Shown piece by piece: positions 31,694-40,743 of a DNA stretch of 64,000 nucleotides (position 1 is the stretch's first letter; each line of letters begins with the position of its first letter). Location: assembly GCF_003966655.1 (NCBI RefSeq), contig NZ_AP018795.1:2807501-2871500 (forward strand), read 5' to 3'. A program made the translations under genes and the position numbers. The notes under the pieces are model-generated. The model ran no database searches. It was not told the DNA's origin and worked only from the letters and a program-made list of their open reading frames with translations. This stretch comes from Acidithiobacillus ferridurans (lineage in GTDB: Bacteria > Pseudomonadota > Gammaproteobacteria > Acidithiobacillales > Acidithiobacillaceae).

Positions 31694-32468
31694 GGCGGAA
31701 ATCCGGATAGATGAGCATGCCGCCGTCGACGGCGATGGTGGTGCCGGTGATGTAGCTGGCGAGGTCGCTGGCGAGGAAGGCCACGACATGGCCGATCTCC
31801 TCCGGCGCGCCAAGGCGTTCCATGGCGATTTTGTCGTCGAGGTCCTTGAGGGTATCCGGGTTGCCCCAGACGGCTTCGTTGATGGGGGTCTTGATGGCGC
31901 CGGGGGCGATGGCGACCACGCGGATGCCCTTGTCGGCCGTTTCCTGGGCGAGGGTCTTGGTGAACATGGAGAGTCCCGCCTTGGCGCTGGTATAGGCGCT
32001 GTAGCCTTCCCAGGGGATGAACTCGTGTACCGAGGTGATGTTGATGATGACGCCGCAAGCGCATTTTTCCATGCGCGGGATGGCGGCGCGGGCGCAGTAG
32101 TAGGGGCCCATGAGATCGACGGCGAGGATTTTTTCCCAGACCTGGGGATCGTCATCGCCGACGACGGCGCGGGGACCATCCATGCCAGCATTGTTGACGA
32201 GGAGATCGAGGCCGCCAAAGGCGCCATCGATCTCCTGCAGCAGCTTTTCGACGGCGGCCGGATCGGAGATGTCGGCCTGGAAGGCCTGCGCCTTGCCGCC
32301 TTTGCCCTGGATGGCAGCGACGACCTGTTCGGCCTCGGCCTGCCCCTTGCGGTAATGAACGGCGACCTGGGCGCCGGCGGTCGCCAGAATTTCGGCGATG
32401 GCCTGGCCCAAACCACCGCTCGCGCCGGTGACCAGGGCACGGCGTCCGGTGAGATCGATGGCAATCAT
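31683..32468 (-). CDS. short-chain dehydrogenase/reductase, glucose 1-dehydrogenase-like
   Basis: The 261-residue protein has TGASGGLGQAIAEILA for NAD(P) binding, NNAGMDGP, INITSVHEF with catalytic Ser and YSAYTSAKAG with Tyr-x3-Lys. The ending TGTTIAVDGGMLIYPDF is typical of classical SDRs of the glucose 1-dehydrogenase (YxnA/GDH) type. It would oxidise a sugar to a lactone with NAD(P)+. Start ATG 32468 overlaps the GH15 stop by 4 bp. The specific substrate is inferred from the operon. Confidence 0.85.
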   Translation of the reverse strand: MIAIDLTGRRALVTGASGGLGQAIAEILATAGAQVAVHYRKGQAEAEQVVAAIQGKGGKAQAFQADISDPAAVEKLLQEIDGAFGGLDLLVNNAGMDGPRAVVGDDDPQVWEKILAVDLMGPYYCARAAIPRMEKCACGVIINITSVHEFIPWEGYSAYTSAKAGLSMFTKTLAQETADKGIRVVAIAPGAIKTPINEAVWGNPDTLKDLDDKIAMERLGAPEEIGHVVAFLASDLASYITGTTIAVDGGMLIYPDFRHGG

Positions 32469-34828
32469 GAGTTTTCTCCTTGCAGGGTGATGCTGAAGTC
32501 CTCGCCCTGCCACTGGCCGGTATCCCGCCAGTAGAAGGTGAATTGGAGCGTGGTTCCGGGCGCCATTTTCTGCGTGGGCAAAATGGCGACATGGCCGAGA
32601 TCCCAATCCTCCGACGGGGTGTCCATGGGGTCTTGCCAGCCATCGACTCCCCAATGCACCGTAAAGGGCGCCGGGAGCAGGAAGCGCAACTCATTGCCGG
32701 CCGGCATTTGCCGGGAGCGCTGGCGAAAACGCCAGAGCGTATACGCAATCTGCGGCGCCTTGCCCTGATAGCGTTTCCAGGTGGCCTGGGGGCGATCGAC
32801 GGGGTAGCCGCGTTGCCAACTGTGGCAGAGCTTGACGAACTCACCATGGGTCCAGACCAGGGGCATGGCGGAACCGCTGGGCCGTCCGGGGAAGAGGTCA
32901 CGATTGGGAATGGCGGCGCTGTCCCAGACCTGTTCGGGCAAGAGCCCTCCGTGGCCGGTCATCTTGGTCATGGCTTCCATGTAGGGCAGGGCGTCGTCGC
33001 CCCCCAGGAGGGCGAAATGGCCGCGCTCTCCCACCAAGAGTGGCCAAGCACGGCCGCGGCCGCTGCCATCGAAGGGGCTACCATCGGGGTGCTCGCCATA
33101 ACCATCGCCGTTGTAGCGGTGCCAGACGGGGCCGCTGGGGGTGTCGGTTTTGAGCAAGGCATCCATCACCTTGACGGAGTCCTGCATGTGCGGATCGTCG
33201 GCGCGGCGCAGACCATAACGGCAGAGTTGCAGGAAGTCGGTGGCGACCTGCTCCGCGGCGGGCAGATGCGGGTCGTTGGCGCGATTCTTGATCATCATCC
33301 ATTCCTCCTTGGCGCCCGCATGGATGAGCACGTCCTGGGGGGCAATGCGCAGATAATAGCCGGCGACGCCGTATTTCCGGGCGAGATCCGTGCCGGATAC
33401 GAAGGTCCAGTCCTCCAGGCGCGCATTCCAGTAATCGGCCAGCAGCAGCGCGCAATCCCGTGCCTTGCCGCCGAGCAGTTCGCCGCCTTCCACCAGCGCG
33501 GCAATGGCCACCGCCAAGGTGAAGGGATTGACGCCGCCGTCCTCTTCCCAGCGATCCTGGCCGGTGACCGGCCCTTCGCGGAGGATGAAGCCCAGAGCGC
33601 GGCGCAGCATGTCGCCAACGGCGATCCCTTCCAGTGCCTGCTCCGCCTGGAGGGCAGCGGCAAGGAGGATCGGAAAGCCGGTTTCATCCAGTTGCACTCC
33701 CTGCCAGAATGGCTTGCCGCCCAGCCATTGATTTTGCAGCCAGTGGCCGTCGGTCTGCTGGGTGCTGATGAGATAGGTCAGCACCTGGCGCGCTTCGGCA
33801 GCGGCGCCCATGGCGAGGAGGGCGCCGGCGCTTTCCACCAGATCCCGGGACCAGACCAGATGGTATCCGCCCCGGCTGTCGCTGGCCTCGCCCCAGGGTA
33901 CGGAGAGGCTGGCCACCAGGGCGCCGGGAAAGGTACGGTCTTCGTGGACCTTGAGGACGGTGGCTGAACGGGTATAGAGGGCTTGGACGGCGGCGGGGAG
34001 CTTGCGTTTCCACTCGGGAGGCATGGGGTATCGGCTATGCCAGGCATCCCAGGCAGATTGATAACCCGCTTCGGCGGCGGCGAAGCCCTCGGCCAGGGAA
34101 GACCAGGCCAGAGTGGCGGCCGCCTCCTTGCTGGTGCCCAGACCCAGGGCCAACGTGCCTTGACGGGGCAGGCGGGCGGACAGGGAAACCTCGCCGGGGC
34201 CGGCTTCTTGATACTGCCACAGCATCCGTCCGTTGGCGTGGAAATCCTGCCAGAGGTCGCTGGCGCCTACTTCGCCCACGGAGGGGGCCTCCAATCCGGG
34301 CAAGCCCTCTGGACTCCGGCAGGATATGGCCAGGCCGAAGGGTCCCTGCTGGGCCCAGAGCACGGGTCGGCCCTCCCATTGGCCAACCCAGGCCTGATTG
34401 TTCTCGGCGTCTTCGCCCAATCGCGCCGCACAGAGCAGATAAGGGCGCAGATCGGCGTCCCCCTCCAGTTGGAAGTCCATCAGCAGGACGTCCCGTAGCG
34501 GATCGGCGCAGATCCGGAGGGTACAGGTAAAGCGCTCATGACGATGGATAATGATGGGCAGGGGGATGGCCGGATCGTCGATCTGCAATTGCGGTTCGGG
34601 CAAGGCCTTGAGTTCCTGCCAGAAACCCTTGCCATCGGCAATGATCAAACCCATGTCCCGGACCTGGGGAATGTCGATGCGCGGATAAAAGACCTCCGTG
34701 ATGATGCCCTTGCCGACGGTGAACCAGAGTCTAGCCGGTCCGGGGGCCGTGCCGACGAAGTCTTTTTTGGCGGTGGACCAGACCGCATGCCGGCAGGCGG
34801 GGCCGGGGGCTTTGCTCGTTGCTGCCAT
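32465..34828 (-). CDS. GH15 glucoamylase/glucodextranase-like protein
   Basis: The 787-residue protein starts at ATG 34828, with AAGGAAAG nine bases upstream; a TTG a little before it is less likely. The N-terminal third (VGTAPGPARLWFTVGKG, EVFYPRIDIPQVRDMGLI) is a glucodextranase N-domain. The GH15 (alpha/alpha)6 barrel includes YHLVWSRDLVESAGALLAMG, QLDETGFPILL and NPFTLAVAIAALVEGG. It cleaves alpha-1,4 or alpha-1,6 glucans or trehalose to glucose. No signal peptide is seen, so it should act in the cytoplasm on glycogen or a related glucan. It heads the operon. Confidence 0.9.
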   Translation of the reverse strand: MAATSKAPGPACRHAVWSTAKKDFVGTAPGPARLWFTVGKGIITEVFYPRIDIPQVRDMGLIIADGKGFWQELKALPEPQLQIDDPAIPLPIIIHRHERFTCTLRICADPLRDVLLMDFQLEGDADLRPYLLCAARLGEDAENNQAWVGQWEGRPVLWAQQGPFGLAISCRSPEGLPGLEAPSVGEVGASDLWQDFHANGRMLWQYQEAGPGEVSLSARLPRQGTLALGLGTSKEAAATLAWSSLAEGFAAAEAGYQSAWDAWHSRYPMPPEWKRKLPAAVQALYTRSATVLKVHEDRTFPGALVASLSVPWGEASDSRGGYHLVWSRDLVESAGALLAMGAAAEARQVLTYLISTQQTDGHWLQNQWLGGKPFWQGVQLDETGFPILLAAALQAEQALEGIAVGDMLRRALGFILREGPVTGQDRWEEDGGVNPFTLAVAIAALVEGGELLGGKARDCALLLADYWNARLEDWTFVSGTDLARKYGVAGYYLRIAPQDVLIHAGAKEEWMMIKNRANDPHLPAAEQVATDFLQLCRYGLRRADDPHMQDSVKVMDALLKTDTPSGPVWHRYNGDGYGEHPDGSPFDGSGRGRAWPLLVGERGHFALLGGDDALPYMEAMTKMTGHGGLLPEQVWDSAAIPNRDLFPGRPSGSAMPLVWTHGEFVKLCHSWQRGYPVDRPQATWKRYQGKAPQIAYTLWRFRQRSRQMPAGNELRFLLPAPFTVHWGVDGWQDPMDTPSEDWDLGHVAILPTQKMAPGTTLQFTFYWRDTGQWQGEDFSITLQGENS

Positions 34829-35454
34829 GGCGTGCTTTCCTTCCAATACGCGCGGGGAGGGGGACTCCGTAACCTATAGCAGAGTATAGGAGATGTTGAT
34901 CAGGCAGAACGGCGGCGGTGCGGGAATCCATCGCTGCTGCCATGGGCGAGAAAGGGAGCGTTGCCGTACCAACCAGCGGACTTCCCTTTCATGCCGGCGC
35001 AATATCCGACCGCTTTTTGCGCTGGAAAGTTCCATCTGATCCGGGAAACGATTTTTCAACAAATAACGCCGATGCGGGCCCAATGTTTGCTTTTAGCGGA
35101 ATGCAAGGGACCGGTTGTTCATGCGCCGGATCCGCCGCTGGCAATTGCCTGGCGATGCGGGGAAAGCAGCCTGATGTCTTGCAAAGCAGCGCATCGGCCA
35201 AGGCTCGCATCAAGGATCGAGAGAAAGAAAAACAGCCATCACCGTTTGAGGAAACGCAGCCTTCTGACGATCAGCATTCGCTGAAAAAAAAGGTTAACAC
35301 CGTCTCAGTCTGGTCGAGTGATCCACAGCCGTGTTGGTACGCTGCTCCGCTATAACACCTGTTCGAAATTCAACGCGCACAGGTGGCCAGTTTTACATGC
35401 ACGCCAACAGATAACAAAAAAGGCCTAGGAAGAATCCTAAACCCTTGTGTTATT
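34829..35454. other. 626-bp region without a confirmed gene
   Basis: This region lies between the GH15 operon and the tRNA-Lys. A plus-strand frame (34918-35355) of 145 residues has no family match and a composition unlike neighbours, so it is not called. The GH15 promoter should lie here, probably around 34880-34910. The tRNA-Lys terminator is at its right end. Confidence 0.4.
35415..35440 (-). terminator. rho-independent terminator after tRNA-Lys
   Basis: On the minus strand TAGGA (35435-35439 region) pairs with TCCTA (35426-35430 region) across a 4-base loop and is followed by GGCC and TTTTTT. Confidence 0.6.
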
Positions 35455-35530
<76 letters not shown>

Positions 35531-35587
35531 GAAGCGCCACATTATAGGAATTTCCGCCAAGAAGGCAAGGGCGGGCGACACAGTGAT

Positions 35588-36013
35588 TTAGTGCGTCGCG
35601 CGCTGCCGAAGCCGTATCACCACCTCGACTTTCTCCACTTCTGTCTCCGGCGGCAGGTCAGGGAGCGTGCCGATTTGCAGGGAGGATGCCGGAATATCCA
35701 CCAGATCTCCCGAATCTACGTAGTAGAAATGATGGTGAGGAGACACGTTGGGGTCATAGAATACCTTACCCGGCTCCACAATCACTTCCCGCACCAGCGC
35801 ATGTCCGGCGAAGAGGCCCAAGGTGTTGTAAACCGTCGCCTTGGATACTACGGGATAATCTGCATTGACGCGTTGCATGATCTCTTCGGCGGACAAGTGC
35901 GCGCAAGAGGAGAACAACGCGTAACCAATCTCCACACGCTGGCTTGTCGGATTGACTCCGGCGTCACGGAGCACTTCCAGCACACGTTGTTTGTTCCAGT
36001 CATTGTTATTCAT
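35588..36013 (-). CDS. Fur-family regulator, Irr/PerR-like
   Basis: The 141-residue protein starts at ATG 36013; a TTG 57 bases earlier is less likely. The winged helix includes GVNPTSQRVEIGYALF, HLSAEEIMQRVN and VSKATVYNTLGLFAGHALV. The second domain has VFYDPNVSPHHHFYYVDSGD, a triple-His motif like the HHHF of Irr, and no CxxC zinc site. The best match is an Irr-like iron or heme-responsive repressor, though PerR is possible. A perfect palindrome GTTATAGTTATAAC lies 28 bases before the start, suggesting autoregulation. It follows thiO. Confidence 0.85.
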   Translation of the reverse strand: MNNNDWNKQRVLEVLRDAGVNPTSQRVEIGYALFSSCAHLSAEEIMQRVNADYPVVSKATVYNTLGLFAGHALVREVIVEPGKVFYDPNVSPHHHFYYVDSGDLVDIPASSLQIGTLPDLPPETEVEKVEVVIRLRQRATH

Positions 36014-36040
36014 GGATAGTCTCACTTTACTTCTAAACTG

Positions 36041-36054
36041 GTTATAGTTATAAC
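36041..36054. promoter_or_regulatory. palindromic putative Fur-family operator
   Basis: GTTATA-GT-TATAAC is a perfect inverted repeat of 6-bp arms between thiO and the Fur-like gene, similar in style to PerR/Irr-type AT-rich boxes. It is a candidate autoregulatory site. Confidence 0.45.
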
Positions 36055-36079
36055 GCTTCTCTAGCGACAAGAAAAGGCC

Positions 36080-37171
36080 TTAATGTGCTGACCTCGGTGT
36101 CAGGGCTGCATAGGGGGCAATATCCAACGGCAGCGGTGTCCCCGTCAACAGGGAGACCAGGATATCGGCTGTCGCGGGCGCGTTGGTGAGTCCATAGCGA
36201 AAATGGCCGGCAGCGACAAAGAGCCCCTCCCATTCGGGAATGGGGCCGATATACGGGACGCAATCCTGACTTCCCGGCCGCAATCCGGACCACTGCCTGA
36301 GGACCTGGGCCTGCTCCAAATCGGGAAGTGTCTTGATAGTAAAGTCCAATAGTTCTTCTCGTGCCTTGTTTGTAGTCGACTTATCAAAACCGACAAATTC
36401 GCTCGTGCTGCCAGCCAGAATCAGTCCATCCCGCCGCGGCACCAAGTAATGATTATCGCGCATCAATATCGTATCGAGGACTCCGGGTTTGCCCTGAAAC
36501 AGGAGGATTTGCCCGCGCACGGGAATGATATCCAGATGACTACCCGTTTCCGCAAGGATTTTTTCGCTCCAGGCACCGGCCGTCACGATGACCCGCTCTA
36601 CCGGCATAAATCCGGCGGTGGTTTCTACGCCCTCCAGTCGTTCACCCCGTCTACGGAAATGGGTGACCGCAGTATTTTCATGGAATACGACGCCCAGCTG
36701 GCGGCAACGTACGGACATTGCCGCCAGCAGGCGAGGATTCCGTACCTGGGCGACCTCCGGACACCAGAGTGTTCGCGTTTTTTCTACAGGCCCCAGGTGC
36801 CAATCCAGCCCCAACGACGCCCCCCAAGCCAACACATCATTGGGGATTTTCTCGTGTTCGCCCTCCAGAATAAGCAAACCGGAGGGTGTCCATTCAGGAT
36901 CAATGCCAGTTTGCTGTACCAACCTGGAAGTCAGGGAGAAATAGCGCTGCATACTATACAGCGCGAGACTCAATAGGGCAGGTGGGTAATGCCACGGATA
37001 CAACGGGCTCAGGATGCCCCCGCCAGCCCATGATGCCTCCTGACCGATATGACCTTGATCAAGCACCGTAACCCGCAGACCGGACTCCGCAAGCCTGATC
37101 GCACTGAGTAAGCCAATCGCGCCGCCGCCAATCAGCAGAACATCCGTATGTGCAGAGATTTCAGTCGGCAT
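36080..37171 (-). CDS. thiO: glycine oxidase ThiO-like FAD protein
   Basis: The 363-residue protein of the D-amino-acid oxidase/DAO family begins DVLLIGGGAIGLLSAIRLA, and has GQEASWAGGGILSPLYPW, characteristic of ThiO. It ends with LFVAAGHFRYGLTNAPATA, also family-typical. ThiO oxidises glycine to imine for thiazole synthesis in thiamine production in bacteria using the aerobic pathway. The other thiamine genes are not next to it; it follows tamB by 17 bp. The start MPTEIS fits the family; no other candidate is near. Confidence 0.88.
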   Translation of the reverse strand: MPTEISAHTDVLLIGGGAIGLLSAIRLAESGLRVTVLDQGHIGQEASWAGGGILSPLYPWHYPPALLSLALYSMQRYFSLTSRLVQQTGIDPEWTPSGLLILEGEHEKIPNDVLAWGASLGLDWHLGPVEKTRTLWCPEVAQVRNPRLLAAMSVRCRQLGVVFHENTAVTHFRRRGERLEGVETTAGFMPVERVIVTAGAWSEKILAETGSHLDIIPVRGQILLFQGKPGVLDTILMRDNHYLVPRRDGLILAGSTSEFVGFDKSTTNKAREELLDFTIKTLPDLEQAQVLRQWSGLRPGSQDCVPYIGPIPEWEGLFVAAGHFRYGLTNAPATADILVSLLTGTPLPLDIAPYAALTPRSAH

Positions 37172-37188
37172 GTGAGCTTACCACCATC

Positions 37189-40100
37189 TTAAAAGTCGAT
37201 ACGGTAAAATATGTTGGCGCCGTTCTGGGTCCCGCTCTCCGTCTGAATTTCAATATGGCGGGAAATCCGGTAACGCAGTCGTGCTACAGTCCCGCTACTC
37301 AGTACGGATTGTCCGACACTGAGATAAAGATCGGGAGTAAGATAATGACCCATGGTAACCATGGCGCCTGCCAGACCCGAATTACCTTCGGAGCTTACAC
37401 CTACATCAATGCCACTGCTATCCAGGCTGTTGCCGAACAATGCGGCGCGGCTTGCAGAAAAAAGTGTTCCCGCAGCGGCGGAAAGCAGCGCGTTCTGACT
37501 GGTGAGACCACTGCTCGGCGTACCCAGCACGAGATAGGAGAGGATATCCGTCTGCGACATGGAAGGTTTGGAGTAGAGCGCTACCTGGGGCACTTGCAGT
37601 GTACCGGTGACTTGTACACCAGCCTCTACGGGGGTGTTGTCCACGGCGAAGCTAGAGGAGCCTTTGATAGTGCGTACCGCCAGCACGTCCAGGTTGGCTT
37701 GGTTCGCCGCACCGTGGAAAAGGATGGAACCACGCTGGAAGGTGAGGGTGTGCCCATAAATCGCATAACGGCCATCCACCATGCGCAGAGTGCCATTAAC
37801 CTGCGGACTTTGGCCGTCATGCATGTCTACTGCAAGGTCACCGACCAACCGGGCACGCAGCCCGCTGATGATGACTCTCGCATCGTCCCCAAGGGTTACA
37901 TGCAGATTGACATCCAAGGCAGGGCCGCTGCTTTTGTGTACATTTTTCACAAAAACGACGTCGCCTGAGGGCTTGGGTCCGCTGAAATCCGTACCCAATA
38001 TACGCAGACGATCGGTGTGTATATTTCCCTGCACGTCGATTTTCTTTAGGTTTCCGGAAATGCTCAGGTCGGGGCTGACCGCAGCTTGTACCTGCGGCAG
38101 ATTGAGCGCGGTGAAGTTCTTCCCAGTGACGTGGAGCGTAAAGTCATTCGCCTGCTGAAATTGGACGATGCCTGTCCCGGATATTTGGCCAGCGCCGGAG
38201 CTGGCTTGTAATTGATTGATTCGCACTTCTTTTCCATCTCCCACGAGTTTGGCGCCCACGTCACGAACATCCAAACCCGCCTGCGGGACGAAAAAGCCCA
38301 GACCCTGGAGTTGTGCTGTACCAGTCCACTGCGGATGCGCCCAGGTACCCAGAACCTGTGCATCTATACTCCCTTGACCTTGCGGGCGAATCCGCAAATT
38401 CCCGACGGGGATGGCAGCAAAAAGTGGTGCACCTACATGCGCCTTAATAGCCCCTTGTATTGGGGCATTGGCGTCCCAGTGCCAGGGCAGAACGAGTGTC
38501 GCGGGGCTGTGCATGGTCAGCTGGGCATTACCCCAGTCATTGGCAAGACCAAGGTCAGCAGCAAGCGAGAGGTCTTTGGGCAACCATCGGAGTTGACCGG
38601 TAAACCGCTGCAGAGAGAGCGTATGCGGCGTGCCTGCCTGCCGCCATTGCAATTGGGTTTTCTGAAAATTCCAATGTCCTTCCGCTTGGCAAACTCCGTG
38701 ACACTGCGCTTGCAGATGCGCATTTAAAAAACCATGGAGCGATGCATCCTCCGCCTGCGCAAAAAAATCCAGAGGTAGAGATTGCAAATCGAGTCCCAAA
38801 TCGGCCTGGTTGGTGGCGGGATTGTAGTGACCTTGCGCGGTAATCCGGGCAGCATGCGCATCGGCGAAAGCCATTTTGCTGAGCGATGCAGCACCATTGA
38901 CCCATTGCAGAGTGGCTGGGTGGAGTAACCGCCAGTTTCCCAGAGGGATGCTGGTCAGTGTGGTCTTCTCCAATCGCAGTCCCCACGCATTGGCCTGATG
39001 AGACACCAACCCCATGACAGAGAGGCGGCTTTGCGGCCACTGTGCGTCCAGTCCCAGCGTAAAACGTGTTAATGGTCCTTGCGCATGGGCCTGCAAATCA
39101 ATGCGGTGGCCAGCGTATGCCAGTCCCTTTACATTGATCATCGCCTGCAAGGCGTTCGTGGCGCGGAATTCGGCCCGTGTTTTCAGTGTATTGATCTTTA
39201 CTTCATGATAGGCAAGCCCTTGGCCGGTGCCTTGGATTTCTCCAGTCCACCGCGCCTGAGGCCGCGCCACCCAACCCTGAAGCAAACTTTTCCCTTGGGC
39301 ACCGGGAAGCAAGCCCTGCCACTGCGCCACGTTGAGGATGAAATGCAGACGTTGTTGTAAATTACCTTGCGCGCTCAGGCTTACACCCGGACCAAAAAAC
39401 TGTGCCTTTTGCAGATCCCACGCACTCCCTGCGAAGTGCACCAACGCCTCGCCCTGCAAGGTTTGGCGGTAAAGCTCGCTAGGCAGCAATTGCAGCCGCA
39501 CATCACCCGTGATTACCTTGGAAATTTGGGTGGCGTTGACGCTGAGTTCTCCGGAAAAATTGCCTGGTACCTGAGCCATAATGTGCTGTGTTTGCAGGCC
39601 CCTGACCCGAACCTGCCCGGTGACGGTGAGTTGTGGCCGCCACCGGACGGCCAGCACCGAAGGCAGCAGATCTGCGCCCAACAGCTTGCCGGCATAATGG
39701 TATTGCAGGTTTTGGCGATTGCCGTTCACATGGCCCTGAATACCGCCGAATTTGGGATCACCGTGCAGCGCCAGTTGTCCTTGATAACGCTCAGTGTTCC
39801 CCCGCAAAGTCAAACTGACGGCCAATGCGCCCACCGGTAACGTGCTGGGCAGCGCTTTTGCCAGGATCTGCTCGAAGCCGCCACTGATCTGGTAATTCCC
39901 TGCGGTATTGTTGGGCAAATCAAGGCGCCAATGCCCCTGTGCGGGTTTCTGGAGCGCAGGATTACTAAGCTGTAGTGACTGAAGCAAAATCTGCTGTGGG
40001 GAGATCTGCGTCATACCGCTCAAAGTCGTCAGTCGCTTGTTTTCTTGTATCTGAATCTTCAGGGGGCCGCCAAATGTCTGGGCCGAAATGCCATGCCAGT

Positions 40101-40743
40101 GTGTTTCCCAACTTACGGTCAACGCGTTGATGGCACTACCTTGTCTCCATACACCCAGGCTTCGCAGTCCGCGCTCTCCCATTTGCAGGTCTGCCGTAAG
40201 CTGGAGTCTGCCCTGGGGTATTTGCGCCGACAGGTTTTGGATGTGCAGATTGCCACGCTGCCAGGCCAGATCGGAAAATGTCGCCAGGGAGAGGACGAAG
40301 GGCTTCTGCGTTCCTTGCCATATGCGCAGGTTCGTACAAGTAACCGGGCTCAGTTTCAGGTCGATGAGACGGGTCCACAGAGGCAATGCGGGCCAGCGCA
40401 AATGAATAGGGCTGGGTTTGTCAGAGGGCACCGGCAGGTGCAAATCGGCCTGGTGAAGCTGGAGGTCGGCAAAGTCGATTTCTCCCCAGAGCAAATGGGC
40501 AGGATGCAAGTGCCACTGCAAAGATTGCGCACGAAAGCGCATGTCCGCATTATGCCAGGAAATACCGGAAAGCCGCATCTTGCCGGTAAGCGAGCCTTTT
40601 ACCTGTTTGACCTGTAAGTTTGGGACCTGCGCTAACGCCCACTGTGCACCGTAACTGGTAGTGAGCAGCCAGATCAGGACGGTGGCCAGCGTAATCAGGA
40701 CCAGCAGCACACCGGCAATAATGCCGTGGCGGACGCGAATCAT
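37189..40743 (-). CDS. tamB: TamB, inner-membrane translocation and assembly subunit
   Basis: The 1184-residue protein has an N-terminal membrane anchor (GIIAGVLLVLITLATVLIWLL, here in short: ATVLIWLL) followed by about 1000 residues of repeated beta-strand motifs that form a periplasm-spanning groove. The C-terminal DUF490 domain is clear (QVTGTLQVPQVALYSKP, TDILSYLVLGTP, LYLSVGQSVLSSGTVARLRY). TamB works with TamA to move phospholipid or assemble outer-membrane proteins. Its start overlaps the tamA stop by 4 bp. Confidence 0.9.
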   Translation of the reverse strand: MIRVRHGIIAGVLLVLITLATVLIWLLTTSYGAQWALAQVPNLQVKQVKGSLTGKMRLSGISWHNADMRFRAQSLQWHLHPAHLLWGEIDFADLQLHQADLHLPVPSDKPSPIHLRWPALPLWTRLIDLKLSPVTCTNLRIWQGTQKPFVLSLATFSDLAWQRGNLHIQNLSAQIPQGRLQLTADLQMGERGLRSLGVWRQGSAINALTVSWETHWHGISAQTFGGPLKIQIQENKRLTTLSGMTQISPQQILLQSLQLSNPALQKPAQGHWRLDLPNNTAGNYQISGGFEQILAKALPSTLPVGALAVSLTLRGNTERYQGQLALHGDPKFGGIQGHVNGNRQNLQYHYAGKLLGADLLPSVLAVRWRPQLTVTGQVRVRGLQTQHIMAQVPGNFSGELSVNATQISKVITGDVRLQLLPSELYRQTLQGEALVHFAGSAWDLQKAQFFGPGVSLSAQGNLQQRLHFILNVAQWQGLLPGAQGKSLLQGWVARPQARWTGEIQGTGQGLAYHEVKINTLKTRAEFRATNALQAMINVKGLAYAGHRIDLQAHAQGPLTRFTLGLDAQWPQSRLSVMGLVSHQANAWGLRLEKTTLTSIPLGNWRLLHPATLQWVNGAASLSKMAFADAHAARITAQGHYNPATNQADLGLDLQSLPLDFFAQAEDASLHGFLNAHLQAQCHGVCQAEGHWNFQKTQLQWRQAGTPHTLSLQRFTGQLRWLPKDLSLAADLGLANDWGNAQLTMHSPATLVLPWHWDANAPIQGAIKAHVGAPLFAAIPVGNLRIRPQGQGSIDAQVLGTWAHPQWTGTAQLQGLGFFVPQAGLDVRDVGAKLVGDGKEVRINQLQASSGAGQISGTGIVQFQQANDFTLHVTGKNFTALNLPQVQAAVSPDLSISGNLKKIDVQGNIHTDRLRILGTDFSGPKPSGDVVFVKNVHKSSGPALDVNLHVTLGDDARVIISGLRARLVGDLAVDMHDGQSPQVNGTLRMVDGRYAIYGHTLTFQRGSILFHGAANQANLDVLAVRTIKGSSSFAVDNTPVEAGVQVTGTLQVPQVALYSKPSMSQTDILSYLVLGTPSSGLTSQNALLSAAAGTLFSASRAALFGNSLDSSGIDVGVSSEGNSGLAGAMVTMGHYLTPDLYLSVGQSVLSSGTVARLRYRISRHIEIQTESGTQNGANIFYRIDF

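Noticed and set aside
29106-32534. Long plus-strand frames (several over 300 residues) opposite the GMC, SDR and MFS genes
   Set aside because: Antisense shadows of GC-rich genes; sequences are low-complexity Gly/Ala/Glu and lack motifs.
34918-35355. 145-residue plus-strand frame between the GH15 operon and tRNA-Lys
   Set aside because: Composition looks random, no ribosome site or family pattern, and it faces the opposite direction to neighbours.
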